From: CAVTOO01 sp963736355
Lineage (GTDB): Bacteria > Pseudomonadota > Alphaproteobacteria > Rhizobiales > Xanthobacteraceae
Direction: 5' to 3'
DNA length: 64,000 bases
NCBI GenBank assembly: GCA_963736355.1
Contig: CAVTOO010000002.1
Coordinates: 755,448 to 819,447 of the forward strand
The notes under the pieces were generated by a model, which saw only the letters and a list, made by a program, of their open reading frames with translations, was not told the DNA's origin and made no database searches. Below are positions 15,756 through 26,686 of this stretch, piece after piece. The position numbers were made by a program, and so were the translations under genes. Positions within the stretch are counted from its first letter, which is position 1; the number at the start of each line of letters is the position of its first letter.

Positions 15756-17021
15756 ATGCCTGAAATGAAACTCCAGGACCTCAAGGCCAAAACTCCGGCC
15801 GAGCTCGTCTCCTTTGCGGAGGAGCTCGAGGTCGAAAACGCGAGCACCATGCGCAAGCAGGAATTGATGTTCGCGATTCTCAAGGCGCTTGCCCTTCGCG
15901 ACACCGACATCATCGGCGAAGGCGTCGTCGAAGTGTTGTCCGACGGGTTCGGCTTCCTGCGCTCGCCGGATGCGAACTACCTGCCCGGCCCCGACGACAT
16001 CTACGTCTCGCCCTCGCAGATCCGCCGCTTCGGCCTGCGCACCGGCGACACCATCGACGGCCAGATCCGTTCGCCCAAGGAAGGCGAGCGTTATTTCGCG
16101 CTGCTCAAGGTCAACACGCTGAATTTCGAGGATCCGGAAAAGGCCAAGCACAAGGTCAATTTCGACAACCTCACCCCGCTCTATCCCGACGAACGGCTGA
16201 AGCTGGAGCATGAGGATCCGACCAAGAAGGATCTCTCCGCCCGCGTCATCGATATCGTCGCCCCGATCGGCAAGGGCCAGCGCGCGCTGATCGTCTCTCC
16301 GCCCCGCACCGGCAAGACGGTGCTGCTGCAGAACATCGCGCATGCCATCACCGCCAATCATCCCGAGTGCTATCTCATCGTTCTGCTGATCGACGAGCGC
16401 CCGGAAGAAGTCACCGACATGCAGCGCTCCGTGAAGGGCGAGGTCGTGTCCTCGACCTTCGACGAGCCGGCAACGCGCCACGTCGCGGTCGCCGAAATGG
16501 TCATCGAGAAGGCCAAGCGTCTGGTCGAGCATGGCCGCGACGTCGTCATCCTGCTCGATTCGATCACGCGTCTGGGCCGCGCCTACAACACGGTGGTGCC
16601 GTCCTCCGGCAAGGTGCTCACCGGCGGTGTCGACGCCAACGCCCTGCAGCGCCCCAAGCGCTTCTTCGGCGCCGCGCGTAACATCGAGGAAGGCGGATCG
16701 CTGACGATCATCGCAACCGCCCTGATCGATACCGGCAGCCGCATGGACGAAGTCATCTTCGAAGAGTTCAAGGGTACCGGTAACTCGGAAATCATCCTGG
16801 ACCGCAAGGTGGCCGACAAGCGCACCTTCCCGGCCATCGACATCACGCGCTCCGGCACCCGCAAGGAAGAATTGCTCACCGAGGCGCTGGTGCTCAAGAA
16901 GATGTACGTGCTCCGCCGTATCCTCAATCCGATGGGCACGATGGACGCCATCGACTTCCTGCTCGACAAGCTCCGCAACACCAAGACCAATGCGGAGTTC
17001 TTCGAGTCGATGAACACGTAA
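15756..17021 (+). CDS. rho: Transcription termination factor Rho
   Basis: Rho is a hexameric RNA-dependent ATPase that ends transcription. The start at 15756 (MPEMKLQDLKAKTPAELVSF) matches the family; the longer open frame upstream does not. Domains in order are the N-terminal helix bundle, an RNA-binding cold-shock-like fold with DGFGFLRSPDANYLPGPDDI, and the ATPase domain. The latter has Walker A (PPRTGKTVLLQ), Walker B (VVILLDSITRLGRAYN) and the Q/R-loop sequence (SGKVLTGGVDANALQRPKRF). The 421 residues match the usual length. It is followed 27 bases later by a strong terminator hairpin. Intact. Confidence 0.97.
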   Translation: MPEMKLQDLKAKTPAELVSFAEELEVENASTMRKQELMFAILKALALRDTDIIGEGVVEVLSDGFGFLRSPDANYLPGPDDIYVSPSQIRRFGLRTGDTIDGQIRSPKEGERYFALLKVNTLNFEDPEKAKHKVNFDNLTPLYPDERLKLEHEDPTKKDLSARVIDIVAPIGKGQRALIVSPPRTGKTVLLQNIAHAITANHPECYLIVLLIDERPEEVTDMQRSVKGEVVSSTFDEPATRHVAVAEMVIEKAKRLVEHGRDVVILLDSITRLGRAYNTVVPSSGKVLTGGVDANALQRPKRFFGAARNIEEGGSLTIIATALIDTGSRMDEVIFEEFKGTGNSEIILDRKVADKRTFPAIDITRSGTRKEELLTEALVLKKMYVLRRILNPMGTMDAIDFLLDKLRNTKTNAEFFESMNT

Positions 17022-17048
17022 GCGATCAACGCATGGCAATTCTGAAGT

Positions 17049-17075
17049 GCCCGGCCTTTGTGCCGGGCATTTTTC
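17049..17075 (+). terminator. Intrinsic terminator after rho
   Basis: GCCCGGC at 17049-17055 pairs with GCCGGGC at 17062-17068 around a CTTTGT loop, followed by ATTTTTCT. This is a classic rho-independent terminator, placed 27 bases after the rho stop. Confidence 0.85.
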
Positions 17076-17090
17076 TGACATACTGCGCGC

Positions 17091-17808
17091 ATGTCACGTC
17101 TCAACGATCTCGGCCAGCCCATCGGCCCCGACCTGCCCGGATGGACGCCCCGGCCCCAGCCCACCCGCACGCCGATGGCGGGGCGGCAGGTGCGGCTTGA
17201 GCCTCTCGAGCCGAAGCGCCATGCGCGCGAGCTTTATGAGGCGGATCGCAATTCCGAAGACACTGCCGACTGGACGTATCTGCCGAACGAACCGATGCAC
17301 GAACTCGCCGATTACGAGGCGTGGTGCGCCGGCGCCTCAACGACATCCGATCCGTTGTTCTTTGCCATCGTCGATCTGAAAAGCGGCCGCGCGGTTGGCC
17401 GCGCCGCGTTGATGCGAATCGACGCCACCAACGGCGTAATGGAAGTCGGCCACATCAAGTTTTCACCGCTGCTGCAACGCTCGGCGCTGGCGACGGAGGC
17501 GATGTTCCTGATGATGCGGCGCGCCTTCGACGAGCTCGGCTATCGCCGCTTCGAATGGAAATGCGATAATCTCAACGAGCCCGTCGAAGCGCGCCGCGCG
17601 GCGATTGGGCTTCATCTTCGAAGGCCTGTTTCGCAACGCCGTCGTCGTGAAGGGCCGCAGCCGCGACACGGCGTGGTTTTCGATCATCGACAGCGAATGG
17701 CCGAAGCTGCGCGCCGCTTTCGAACACTGGCTCGCACCGGAGAATTTCGCGGCCGATGGTGCGCAGAAGGAATCGCTGTCGGCGATGATTGAGCAGTCGC
17801 GCAAGTAA
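17091..17808 (+). CDS. GNAT-family N-acetyltransferase (one frameshift)
   Basis: The protein opens MSRLNDLGQPIGPDLPGW and reads as a RimJ/RimL-like acetyltransferase. It has VRLEPLEPKRHARELYEA, FFAIVDLKSGRAVGRAAL, the beta-4 segment GVMEVGHIKFSPLLQRSALATEA (acetyl-CoA loop region) and RRFEWKCDNLNEP. One extra C near 17580 shifts the frame there. The other frame then supplies LGFIFEGLFRNAVVVKGRSR and DTAWFSIIDSEWPKL, giving 238 residues. Such proteins often acetylate amino groups or antibiotics; the substrate is unknown. A spurious second start within the next frame was ignored. Confidence 0.85.
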
Positions 17809-17816
17809 TCTCCGCG

Positions 17817-17866
17817 TCATTCCGGGACGGCCGAAGGCCGGGCCCGGAATCCATATCCCCAGTGTT
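17817..17866. repeat. TCATTCCGG palindrome, left flank of the GIY-YIG gene
   Basis: The unit reads TCATTCCGGGAC, then GGCCGAAGGCC, then GGGCCCGGAATCCATATCCCC. The inverted counterpart is at 18190-18240. The two share a stem (ATTCCGGG/CCCGGAAT) and an extension of the form GGAATC-ATA-CCCC-G that points toward the gene. This is the same family as the pair at 10717-10846. Confidence 0.75.
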
Positions 17867-17895
17867 GATAAGAAGCACAGCCTTCGATCAGGCAG

Positions 17896-18183
17896 CTATC
17901 TGGCAATGCCATCGTAAAGATCGACCCATTCAGGATTGCTCTCTTCGATGAGGCGAATTTTCCAATCGCGCTGCCACTTCTTCAGCTCTTTCTCGCGAGA
18001 GATCGCAGTTGCTGGATCTTCATACGTTTCGAACCAGACAAGTATTTTAACGTCGTATCGAGCGGTGAATCCGTCGGCTGCTTTTGTGCGATGCTCGAAT
18101 GCGCGTCGGACAAGATCGCGAGTGACGCCGAGATATAGCGTTCCGTGTTTTCGGCTGGCTAAAAGATATACGTAATATTGCAT
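17896..18183 (-). CDS. Small GIY-YIG nuclease-family protein
   Basis: This 95-residue protein starts MQYYVYLLASRKHGTLYLGVT, a GIY-YIG domain in which the second motif reads YLG instead of YIG. It continues with RDLVRRAFEHRTKAADGFTARY (the conserved Arg and His), then VWFETYEDPATAISREKELKKW with the catalytic-type Glu, and ends with WVDLYDGIAR. This is the stand-alone UPF0213/YhbQ-like group, whose role in cells is poorly known. The ATG at 18183 is chosen because the upstream part of the frame reads into repeat sequence. The gene is bracketed by inverted palindromic repeats. It could be a domesticated or repeat-associated nuclease. Confidence 0.88.
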   Translation of the reverse strand: MQYYVYLLASRKHGTLYLGVTRDLVRRAFEHRTKAADGFTARYDVKILVWFETYEDPATAISREKELKKWQRDWKIRLIEESNPEWVDLYDGIAR

Positions 18184-18189
18184 CTCAAA

Positions 18190-18240
18190 TGCAGGGGTTA
18201 TCGATTCCGGGCTCAACGCTTCGCGTTGCCCCGGAATGAC
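18190..18240. repeat. TCATTCCGG palindrome, right flank of the GIY-YIG gene
   Basis: On the minus strand this unit reads GTCATTCCGGGGC, then an AACGCGAAGCGTT hairpin, then GAGCCCGGAATCGATAACCCC. It is thus an inverted copy of the unit at 17817-17866. Its inner end is only a few bases from the GIY-YIG start codon, and its outer end abuts the stop of the DUF255 gene. Confidence 0.75.
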
Positions 18241-18245
18241 TGAAA

Positions 18246-20281
<2,036 letters not shown>

Positions 20282-20358
20282 GGGGTCAATCTGGCTCTTG
20301 AATCGGGCGTCTTCGTGGGGATGCTGGCATAAATATCGGAGTCAGCCGATAGAGGGGC

Positions 20359-21693
20359 ATGCCTTCAGCCGACATGTCTGCAGCCGATACGATTTTCGCT
20401 CTGTCTTCCGGCCGGCCTCCGGCTGCGATTGCCGTCATTCGCGTTTCGGGGCCCCGGGTCAAGACGGCCCTTGAGGCTCTCACCGGGCGCGTTCCGCCAG
20501 CCTCGGCAGGCGATGGTCGCCGTCCCTGAAAGCCCAGGACGGCACGACGCTCGACGAATCGGTGGTCGTATTTTTTGCCGGCCCGGCCAGTGCAACGGGC
20601 GAGGACATCGCCGAGTTCCATGTCCATGGCGGCCGCGCCGTGATCGCGGCGGTGGTCGAAGCCTTGTCGCGAATCGATGGGTTGCGTCCGGCCGAGCCCG
20701 GCGAGTTCACGCGGCGCGCCTTCGCCAACGGCAAGCTTGATCTCACCGCGGCCGAAGCCGTCGCCGATCTCATCAACGCCGACACCGAGATGCAGCGACG
20801 CCAGGCGCTGCGTCAGTTGCAGGGTCTGCTCGGTCCGCGCGCGGAGAGCTGGCGCCAGAAAATCATTGCGGCGGCTGCACTCGTCGAAGCGTCGATTGAT
20901 TTTTCCGACGAAGGCGACGTGCCGCAGGATCTGCGCGAAGAAATGCGCGCGCGGATGGTCGCGCTCAAAATTGAAATTGAAGAAACCCTTGGGGCATCGG
21001 CACATTCTGAACGTCTGCGCGATGGCCTCGTGATTGCGATTGCAGGTCCCCCGAATGCCGGCAAGTCGACATTGCTCAATCGTCTCGCGCGGCGTGAGGC
21101 CGCAATCGTATCGCCTTACGCCGGCACGACACGCGACATCATCGAAGTCCATCTCGATCTCGGCGGCTATCCGGTGACGCTGCTCGACACTGCCGGCATT
21201 CGCGACAGCGACGATCCGGTGGAGCAGGAGGGTGTGCGTCGCGCGCGGGCGCGCGCGGCGGAGGCCGACCTGGTGCTGTGGATCGTGGATGCGGCTATGC
21301 CTGCTCGCGCGCCCGGCGTGAGCGGCGCGACGCTGTGGCAGGTCGCCAACAAGATCGACGCGGTCCCGGCAGATGGATCAGTCGCAATTCGATTTTGCTA
21401 TCTCGGCGGCCACGGGCGAGGGGACTAGGCCATTGGCCGAGGCCATCGCCCGACACGCGGCGGCGTTCTTCGGCGGCACGGAGCAGGCGCTGATCACGCG
21501 CGCCCGGCACCGGCAGCTTCTGGGCGAGGCGGCGGCGGCGCTCGGGGCGGCGCTTGAGGCCGACGGGCAGGGCGAGGAAATCGTCGCCGAGCACTTACGA
21601 ATCGCGATTCGCTCGCTGGGGCGACTGGTCGGCCGGGTCGATGTCGAGGATATCCTGGGGTCGATCTTTGCCGAGTTCTGCATCGGCAAGTAG
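20359..21693 (+). CDS. mnmE: tRNA modification GTPase MnmE (frameshifts)
   Basis: With MnmG, MnmE adds the carboxymethylaminomethyl group to U34 of certain tRNAs. The first frame starts MPSADMSAADTIFALSSG and reads FALSSGRPPAAIAVIRVSGP, but stops at 20529. The main frame then carries GEDIAEFHVHGG, the G-domain P-loop IAGPPNAGKSTLLNRL, the TTRDI switch and DTAGIRDSDD. The last frame holds ISAATGEGTRPLAEAI, DILGSIFAEF and the terminal CIGK, whose Cys is functional in the family. Breaks lie near 20495-20525 (probably two extra bases) and near 21375-21400. The net frame is preserved, for about 443 residues. Four parS sites follow. Confidence 0.9.
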
Positions 21694-21758
21694 TGGATTA
21701 ACCGTTCATTCACCATAAAGTTGCAACATAAAGTTCATATGATTCCAATGGCTTAGCG

Positions 21759-21774
21759 TGTTTCACGTGAAACA
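21759..21774. other. parS: parS centromere site 1
   Basis: A perfect 16-base palindrome TGTTTCACGTGAAACA, the consensus ParB-binding site. It lies 65 bases after the mnmE stop and 9 bases before site 2. ParB from the nearby parB gene would nucleate here and spread, so that ParA can segregate the origin region. Confidence 0.96.
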
Positions 21775-21783
21775 TCGCCACAA

Positions 21784-21799
21784 TGTTTCACGTGAAACA
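21784..21799. other. parS: parS centromere site 2
   Basis: A second perfect TGTTTCACGTGAAACA. Sites 1 and 2 are 25 bases apart centre to centre, so they could be occupied by adjacent ParB dimers. Confidence 0.96.
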
Positions 21800-21805
21800 T
21801 CCTCG

Positions 21806-21960
21806 GGCCCTCATCCTGAGGAGCCACGAACGGGTCGGCGCAAAGCGCCGCCCGATGATAAACTCCGCGGCGTCTCGAAGGATGAGAAAGGCCGCCCTTC
21901 TGACACCTCTCCCCGTTTACGGGGAGAGGTCGGCTGCGAAGCAGCCGGGTGAGGGGCAGC
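21806..21960. repeat. Two palindromic repeats between parS sites
   Basis: The first unit (about 21809-21888) begins CCTCATCCTGAGGAGCC and ends CGTCTCGAAGGATGAG, as in the pairs near hslU. It has about 40 extra bases in the middle, including a GGCGCAAAGCGCC hairpin. The second (about 21904-21960) reads CCTCTCCCCGTTTACGGGG, then AGAGGTCGGCTGCGAAGCAG, ending GTGAGGGGCAGC. This is a different family, with a relative at 33626-33684. They sit between parS 2 and parS 3. Confidence 0.65.
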
Positions 21961-22048
21961 CTTCATCTTCGCTTCTCGCCAGTCCTCGCTGGCGTTCGGG
22001 CACCTTCTCCCCGACTTCGGCGCTACACCCGTCGCTATCTGATGTCTT

Positions 22049-22064
22049 TGTTTCACGTGAAACA
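22049..22064. other. parS: parS centromere site 3
   Basis: A third perfect TGTTTCACGTGAAACA, 265 bases from site 2, in the mnmE-mnmG gap. Confidence 0.96.
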
Positions 22065-22105
22065 CCCTGATGCCTGACGGGAAACTCGACTCAAGCTGGG
22101 GCTTC

Positions 22106-22172
22106 ACCCTCCCCCACGCGCGAGGCGCGTGGTGGGGAGGGTCGCCGCTGAAAGCGGCGGGGTGGGGGTAAT
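22106..22172. repeat. CCCTCCCC-type palindromic repeat
   Basis: The stretch holds CACCCTCCCCCACGCGCGAG with its inverted half GCGCGTGGTGGGGAGGGT, then a CGCCGCTGAAAGCGGCG hairpin and GGTGGGGG. It is a compound hairpin between parS 3 and 4. A related family occurs at 56375-56445. Confidence 0.6.
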
Positions 22173-22227
22173 TCAACCACTCCGCGTAGGATCATCCCGA
22201 TCCCTGGCCGGCGGAAGTCCGGCCCCT

Positions 22228-22243
22228 TGTTTCACGTGAAACA
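22228..22243. other. parS: parS centromere site 4
   Basis: A fourth perfect TGTTTCACGTGAAACA, 83 bases before the mnmG start, so it may overlap the mnmG promoter zone. Confidence 0.96.
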
Positions 22244-22326
22244 CCTCTCGCCTCGCCGATCTGGCTGATTTCTTTGACCGGACGACGGCTCAGGGATAGA
22301 AAGACCGCAATCCCGGACCCCAGCAG

Positions 22327-24200
22327 ATGTCCATGCGCTTCGATGTCATTGTGATCGGCGGCGGCCACGCCGGCTGTGAAGCAGCCGCGGCGGCAGCCCG
22401 TATGGGCGCGCAAACCGCGCTGGTGACGCATCGATTCGACACCATTGGCGCGATGTCCTGCAATCCGGCCATTGGCGGTCTCGGCAAGGGCCATCTGGTC
22501 CGCGAGATCGACGCTCTCGATGGTCTGATGGGTCGTGTCGCCGACCGCTCCGGTATCCAATTCCGTGTCCTGAACCGCCGCAAAGGCCCGGCCGTGCGCG
22601 GTCCCCGCACCCAGGCCGACCGCAAACTCTATGCGGCAGCGATGCAGCAGGAGATCCGCGAGACAGCGGGTCTGACTGTGATCGAGGGCGAAGCGGACGA
22701 TCTGATCGCCAAGGATGGCCGCATTGTCGGTCTGCGCCTGGGCGACGGACGCGAGCTTGCGACCGGGGCTGTGGTCATCACCACCGGCACCTTTTTGCGC
22801 GGTCTGATCCATCTCGGCGAGAAGCAATGGCCGGCCGGACGCGTCGGCGAGGCACCGGCGCTCGGTCTTTCCAAGTCATTTGAGTCGCTTGGCTTTTCGC
22901 TCGGACGGTTGAAAACAGGCACGCCGCCGCGCCTCGATGGCCGCACCATCGATTGGGGCGCGGTCGAGATGCAGCCGGCCGACGATCCGCCCGAGCCGTT
23001 CTCGATGATGACGGATCGCATCACCGTCCCGCAGATCGAGTGCGGCATCACCCGCACCAATGAGGCGACGCATCAGGTGATCCGCGCCAATGTGCATCGC
23101 TCGCCGATGTATTCGGGCCAGATCCAGAGCCGCGGCCCCCGATATTGCCCCTCCATCGAGGACAAGATCGTCCGCTTCGGCGATCGCGATGGCCATCAGA
23201 TCTTCCTGGAGCCGGAAGGTCTCGACGATCCGACCGTCTATCCGAACGGCATTTCCACATCGCTGCCCGAAGACGTCCAGAAGGCGATCATCGCCTCCAT
23301 TGCCGGCCTTGAGCGCACGGTGATGGTGCGTCCTGGCTACGCCATCGAATACGACCACATCGATCCGCGCGAACTGACGCCGTCGCTTGAGACCAAGAAG
23401 CTGCGCGGGTTGTTTCTCGCCGGTCAGATCAACGGCACGACCGGCTACGAAGAAGCGGCCGCGCAGGGAATCGTCGCGGGTCTGAATGCTGCGAGTTCGC
23501 GGGCGAGGGTGATGCGATCACCTTCGATCGCGCCGATGGTTATCTCGGCGTCATGATCGACGATCTGGTGACGCGCGGCGTCACCGAGCCCTATCGCATG
23601 TTCACCTCGCGCGCCGAATATCGTCTGACATTGCGCGCCGACAATGCCGATCAGCGTCTCACCGATCGCGGCATCGCGCTCGGTTGCGTTGGCGCGGCGC
23701 GTGCGCAGATGCACGCCGCGAAGATGACGGCACTGAATGATGCGCGCGCCCTGGCGCGCTCGTTGTCGATCACGCCGAACGAAGCCGGCAAGCACGGTCT
23801 CACTCTCAATCGCGACGGCGTTCGCCGCAGCGCGTTCGAATTGATGGCTTACGCCGATGTCGGAATCGCAGAAGTGGCTCGTATCTGGCCGCAACTTGCA
23901 ACGCTGTCGCCGGTGATCGCGACGCAGCTCGAGACCGATGCGAAATACGATGTCTATCTCGCGCGTCAGACCGCCGACGTCGAAGCCTTCCGTCGCGACG
24001 AAGATGTGAAGCTCGGCGAGGGAATCGATTACGCCGGGATCTCCGGTCTCTCCAACGAAGTGCGCGCAAGACTGCAGGCGGCGAGACCGTCCACATTGGG
24101 GCAGGCCGCGCGCATGGATGGAATGACGCCGGCGGCGCTGACATTGCTGTCGGCGCATCTGCGCCGCGATGCGCGACGCAGTCCCGCGAAGCGCGGGTGA
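22327..24200 (+). CDS. mnmG: tRNA uridine-5-carboxymethylaminomethyl modification enzyme MnmG (one frameshift)
   Basis: MnmG (GidA) is the FAD/NADH partner of MnmE in tRNA wobble uridine modification. It starts with the FAD-binding VIVIGGGHAGCEAAAAAARMG. It has TIGAMSCNPAIGGLGKGHLV, LNRRKGPAVRGPRTQADR, the GTFLRGLIHLGE block and PGYAIEYDHIDP. In the second frame it has EPYRMFTSRAEYRLTLRADN and a C-terminal helical domain with DYAGISGLSNE, which binds MnmE and tRNA. One base appears lost near 23494; adding it restores LNAARFAGEGDAITFDRAD-like sequence and about 624 residues. It precedes rsmG by only 6 bases. Confidence 0.94.
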
Positions 24201-24206
24201 TGGGCC

Positions 24207-24866
24207 ATGTCGCAAGCAGACATCGTCGATGATTCGAAAGACCGCGCGACGGCGCTGAAGCTGACGCCGGTTTCACCCGACACCGAACAGCGGCTGGTGC
24301 GATTCGTCGCGTTGCTGCGGCAATGGCAGGCGACGACGAATCTCGTCGCGCCTTCGACGCTCGATGCGGTGTGGACCCGGCACATCGCCGATTCGCTGCA
24401 GCTTCTGGCGATGGCGCCGGATGCGAAAGTCTGGATCGATCTCGGCAGCGGCGGCGGCTTCCCCGGCGTGGTGCTGGCCTGCGCGCTCGTTGAAAGAGAG
24501 GGCGGGCATGTCCATCTCGTAGAACGGAACGCGAAGAAGGCGGCCTTCCTGCGCGAGGCTATACGCGTCACCGGCGCGCCGGGCACCGTGCACCTGGCTG
24601 ACATCGAGGATTTCGTGGAAAGATTCGACGGGACCGCAGATTGCGTCACCGCGCGAGCGCTCGCTCCGCTTAAGGTGCTGCTCGGTCAGGTCGCGCCATT
24701 GGTGGCACGGGGCGCGCGGGCACTGCTTCTAAAGGGACAAGATGTAGAGGCAGAGTTGACCGAGGCCACTAAATATTGGAAAATTCAGCCTGAGCTGATC
24801 CCGAGCCTTACTCAAAAGAATAGTTGGATAGTCGCTTTCAATGTCGTCACGAAGCATCCTGCCTGA
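24207..24866 (+). CDS. rsmG: 16S rRNA (guanine-527-N7)-methyltransferase
   Basis: RsmG (GidB) methylates N7 of G527 in 16S rRNA using S-adenosylmethionine. This 219-residue protein has the segment LRQWQATTNLVAPSTL, then HIADSLQLL and the SAM-binding loop WIDLGSGGGFPGVVLA. It continues with HLVERNAKKAAFLREAIR, CVTARALAPLKVLL and the late LLLKGQDVEAEL. All are standard, and the gene is intact. It sits between mnmG and parA in the usual alphaproteobacterial order and overlaps the longest possible parA frame. Confidence 0.94.
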   Translation: MSQADIVDDSKDRATALKLTPVSPDTEQRLVRFVALLRQWQATTNLVAPSTLDAVWTRHIADSLQLLAMAPDAKVWIDLGSGGGFPGVVLACALVEREGGHVHLVERNAKKAAFLREAIRVTGAPGTVHLADIEDFVERFDGTADCVTARALAPLKVLLGQVAPLVARGARALLLKGQDVEAELTEATKYWKIQPELIPSLTQKNSWIVAFNVVTKHPA

Positions 24867-24882
24867 GCACCCCGGTATCCGC

Positions 24883-25761
24883 ATGATCGAAATTGACGAT
24901 ATTTTTCAGGAGGATAAGCCGGGCGACGACTCTGGCCCGACTCCCAAAAGCGCCCAATCCCTTCCGCGCATCATCTCGCTCGCCAACCAGAAGGGCGGCG
25001 TCGGCAAAACCACAACCGCCATCAATCTGGGAACGGCGCTCGCCGCCATCGGCGAACGCGTGCTGATCGTCGACCTCGACCCGCAGGGCAATGCGTCCAC
25101 GGGTCTGGGCATCGACCGCCGCGACCGCGCCACTTCCACCTACGACGTGCTGATCGGCGAAGCGCCGATGCGCCAGGCGGTGCTGCCGACGGCGGTCCCC
25201 CGGCTGCATATCGCCGCCTCGACCATGGATCTTTCCGGTCTCGAACTGGAACTGGGTCAGGCCCGCGACCGCGCCTTCCGCCTGCGCGACGCGCTTAAAG
25301 TGATCAATGTCGGCGCCGATTCGGAGGCGAGCTACACTTACGTGCTGATCGACTGTCCGCCGTCGCTCAATCTTCTCACCGTCAATGCAATGGCCGCGTC
25401 CGATGCGATCCTCGTGCCGCTGCAATGCGAGTTCTTCGCGCTCGAAGGTTTGTCGCAGTTGTTGAAGACGGTCGAGCAGGTTCGCTCCACGCTCAATCCG
25501 ACGCTGTCGATTCACGGCATCGTTCTGACGATGTTCGATTCGCGCAACAATTTGTCGAATCAGGTCGTCGCCGATGTGCGCCAGTTCATGGGCGCGAAAG
25601 TCTACGAGACGATGATCCCGCGTAACGTCCGCATCTCGGAGGCGCCGTCCTATGGCAAGCCGGTGCTGGTGTACGATCTCAAATGCGTCGGCAGCGAAGC
25701 CTATCTGAAACTCGCCACCGAAGTGATCCAGCGCGAACGTCAGATGAAGGCCAGCGCGTGA
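24883..25761 (+). CDS. parA: Chromosome partitioning ATPase ParA (Soj)
   Basis: ParA is a deviant Walker-type ATPase that binds DNA with ATP and moves ParB-parS complexes. It has ISLANQKGGVGKTTTAINLG (deviant Walker A with the signature Lys), VLIVDLDPQGNASTGLG, VLIDCPPSLNLLTVNAM and a C-terminal SEAPSYGKPV. An N-terminal acidic extension of about 30 residues precedes it. I use the ATG at 24883 (MIEIDDIF); the frame also allows an ATG at 24841, which would overlap rsmG. The stop overlaps the parB ATG (ATGA), so the two are translationally coupled. Confidence 0.94.
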   Translation: MIEIDDIFQEDKPGDDSGPTPKSAQSLPRIISLANQKGGVGKTTTAINLGTALAAIGERVLIVDLDPQGNASTGLGIDRRDRATSTYDVLIGEAPMRQAVLPTAVPRLHIAASTMDLSGLELELGQARDRAFRLRDALKVINVGADSEASYTYVLIDCPPSLNLLTVNAMAASDAILVPLQCEFFALEGLSQLLKTVEQVRSTLNPTLSIHGIVLTMFDSRNNLSNQVVADVRQFMGAKVYETMIPRNVRISEAPSYGKPVLVYDLKCVGSEAYLKLATEVIQRERQMKASA

Positions 25762-26668
25762 TGAGCGTGTTGCGTAAGGAGATGGCGATGGCGGACGAAA
25801 CGCGTTCGCGTCTGGGACGCGGTCTTGCAAGCCTGATCGGCGATGTTGGCGACGAAAGCGCCAAGGCTCGAGCGGCCGCGCAATCAGCGCCGCGTGCCGA
25901 TCGAGTTCATCCATGCCAATCCCAACAATCCGCGCCGGCTGTTTTCCGAGACCGAGCTGTCGGAGCTGGCCGATTCGATTCGCGAACGCGGCATCATCCA
26001 GCCGATCGTCGTGCGCCCGGTGCGCGGCAAGCAGGATGCCTACGAGATCATCGCCGGCGAACGCCGCTGGCGCGCGGCGCAGCGCGCCGGTCTGCATGAT
26101 GTGCCGATCGTGCCGCTCGATGTCACCGACACCGAGGCGCTCGAAATCGCCATCATCGAGAACGTGCAGCGCGCCGATCTCAACGCGATGGAAGAAGCGC
26201 ACGGCTATCAGGCGCTCGCCGACGAGCACAAACGCAGCCAGGACGAAATCGCCAAGATCGTCGGCAAGAGCCGCAGTCACATCGCCAACACGATGCGGCT
26301 TCTGAAGTTGCCCGCCCGCCGTCCAGCAATATGTCGTCGCCGGTGAATTGTCGGCCGGGCAGGCGCGCCAGCTGATCGGCAAGCCCGATGCGCTCGATCT
26401 GGCTCGCCAGATCATCGATGGCAAATTGCCGGTGCGCGAGGTTGAGGCGCTGGTTCAGATGCGCGAGGGCCGCACGCCTAAGGCGACCAAGCGCCGCGCC
26501 AAGGTGGCGAAGGATTCCGACACCGTTGCGCTGGAAGAGCGGCTGTCGAATTCGCTCGGGCTCGATGTCGCCATCGACCACCGCAGCCCCGGCGGTACGG
26601 TGCATATCCGCTACAGCGATCTCGAGCAGCTCGACGAGATCGTCAAGCGCCTCGGCGGCACGAACTAA
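25761..26668 (+). CDS. parB: Centromere-binding CTPase ParB (Spo0J) (two frameshifts)
   Basis: ParB binds parS, clamps and spreads using CTP. The first frame has ETRSRLGRGLASLIGD, the ParA-stimulating N-terminus. The second has IEFIHANPNNPRRLF, RERGIIQPIVVRPV, the CTP-binding IAGERRWRAAQRAGL block, ENVQRADLNAMEEAHGYQAL and the HTH region IVGKSRSHIANTMRLLKLP. The third holds LSAGQARQLIG and the dimerisation C-terminus ending LDEIVKRLGGTN. Breaks near 25885 (one extra base) and 26315 (one extra C in CCC) give about 301 residues when corrected. The four parS sites upstream are the expected targets. Confidence 0.92.
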
Positions 26669-26686
26669 AACGCGTCAGACAAAAAC

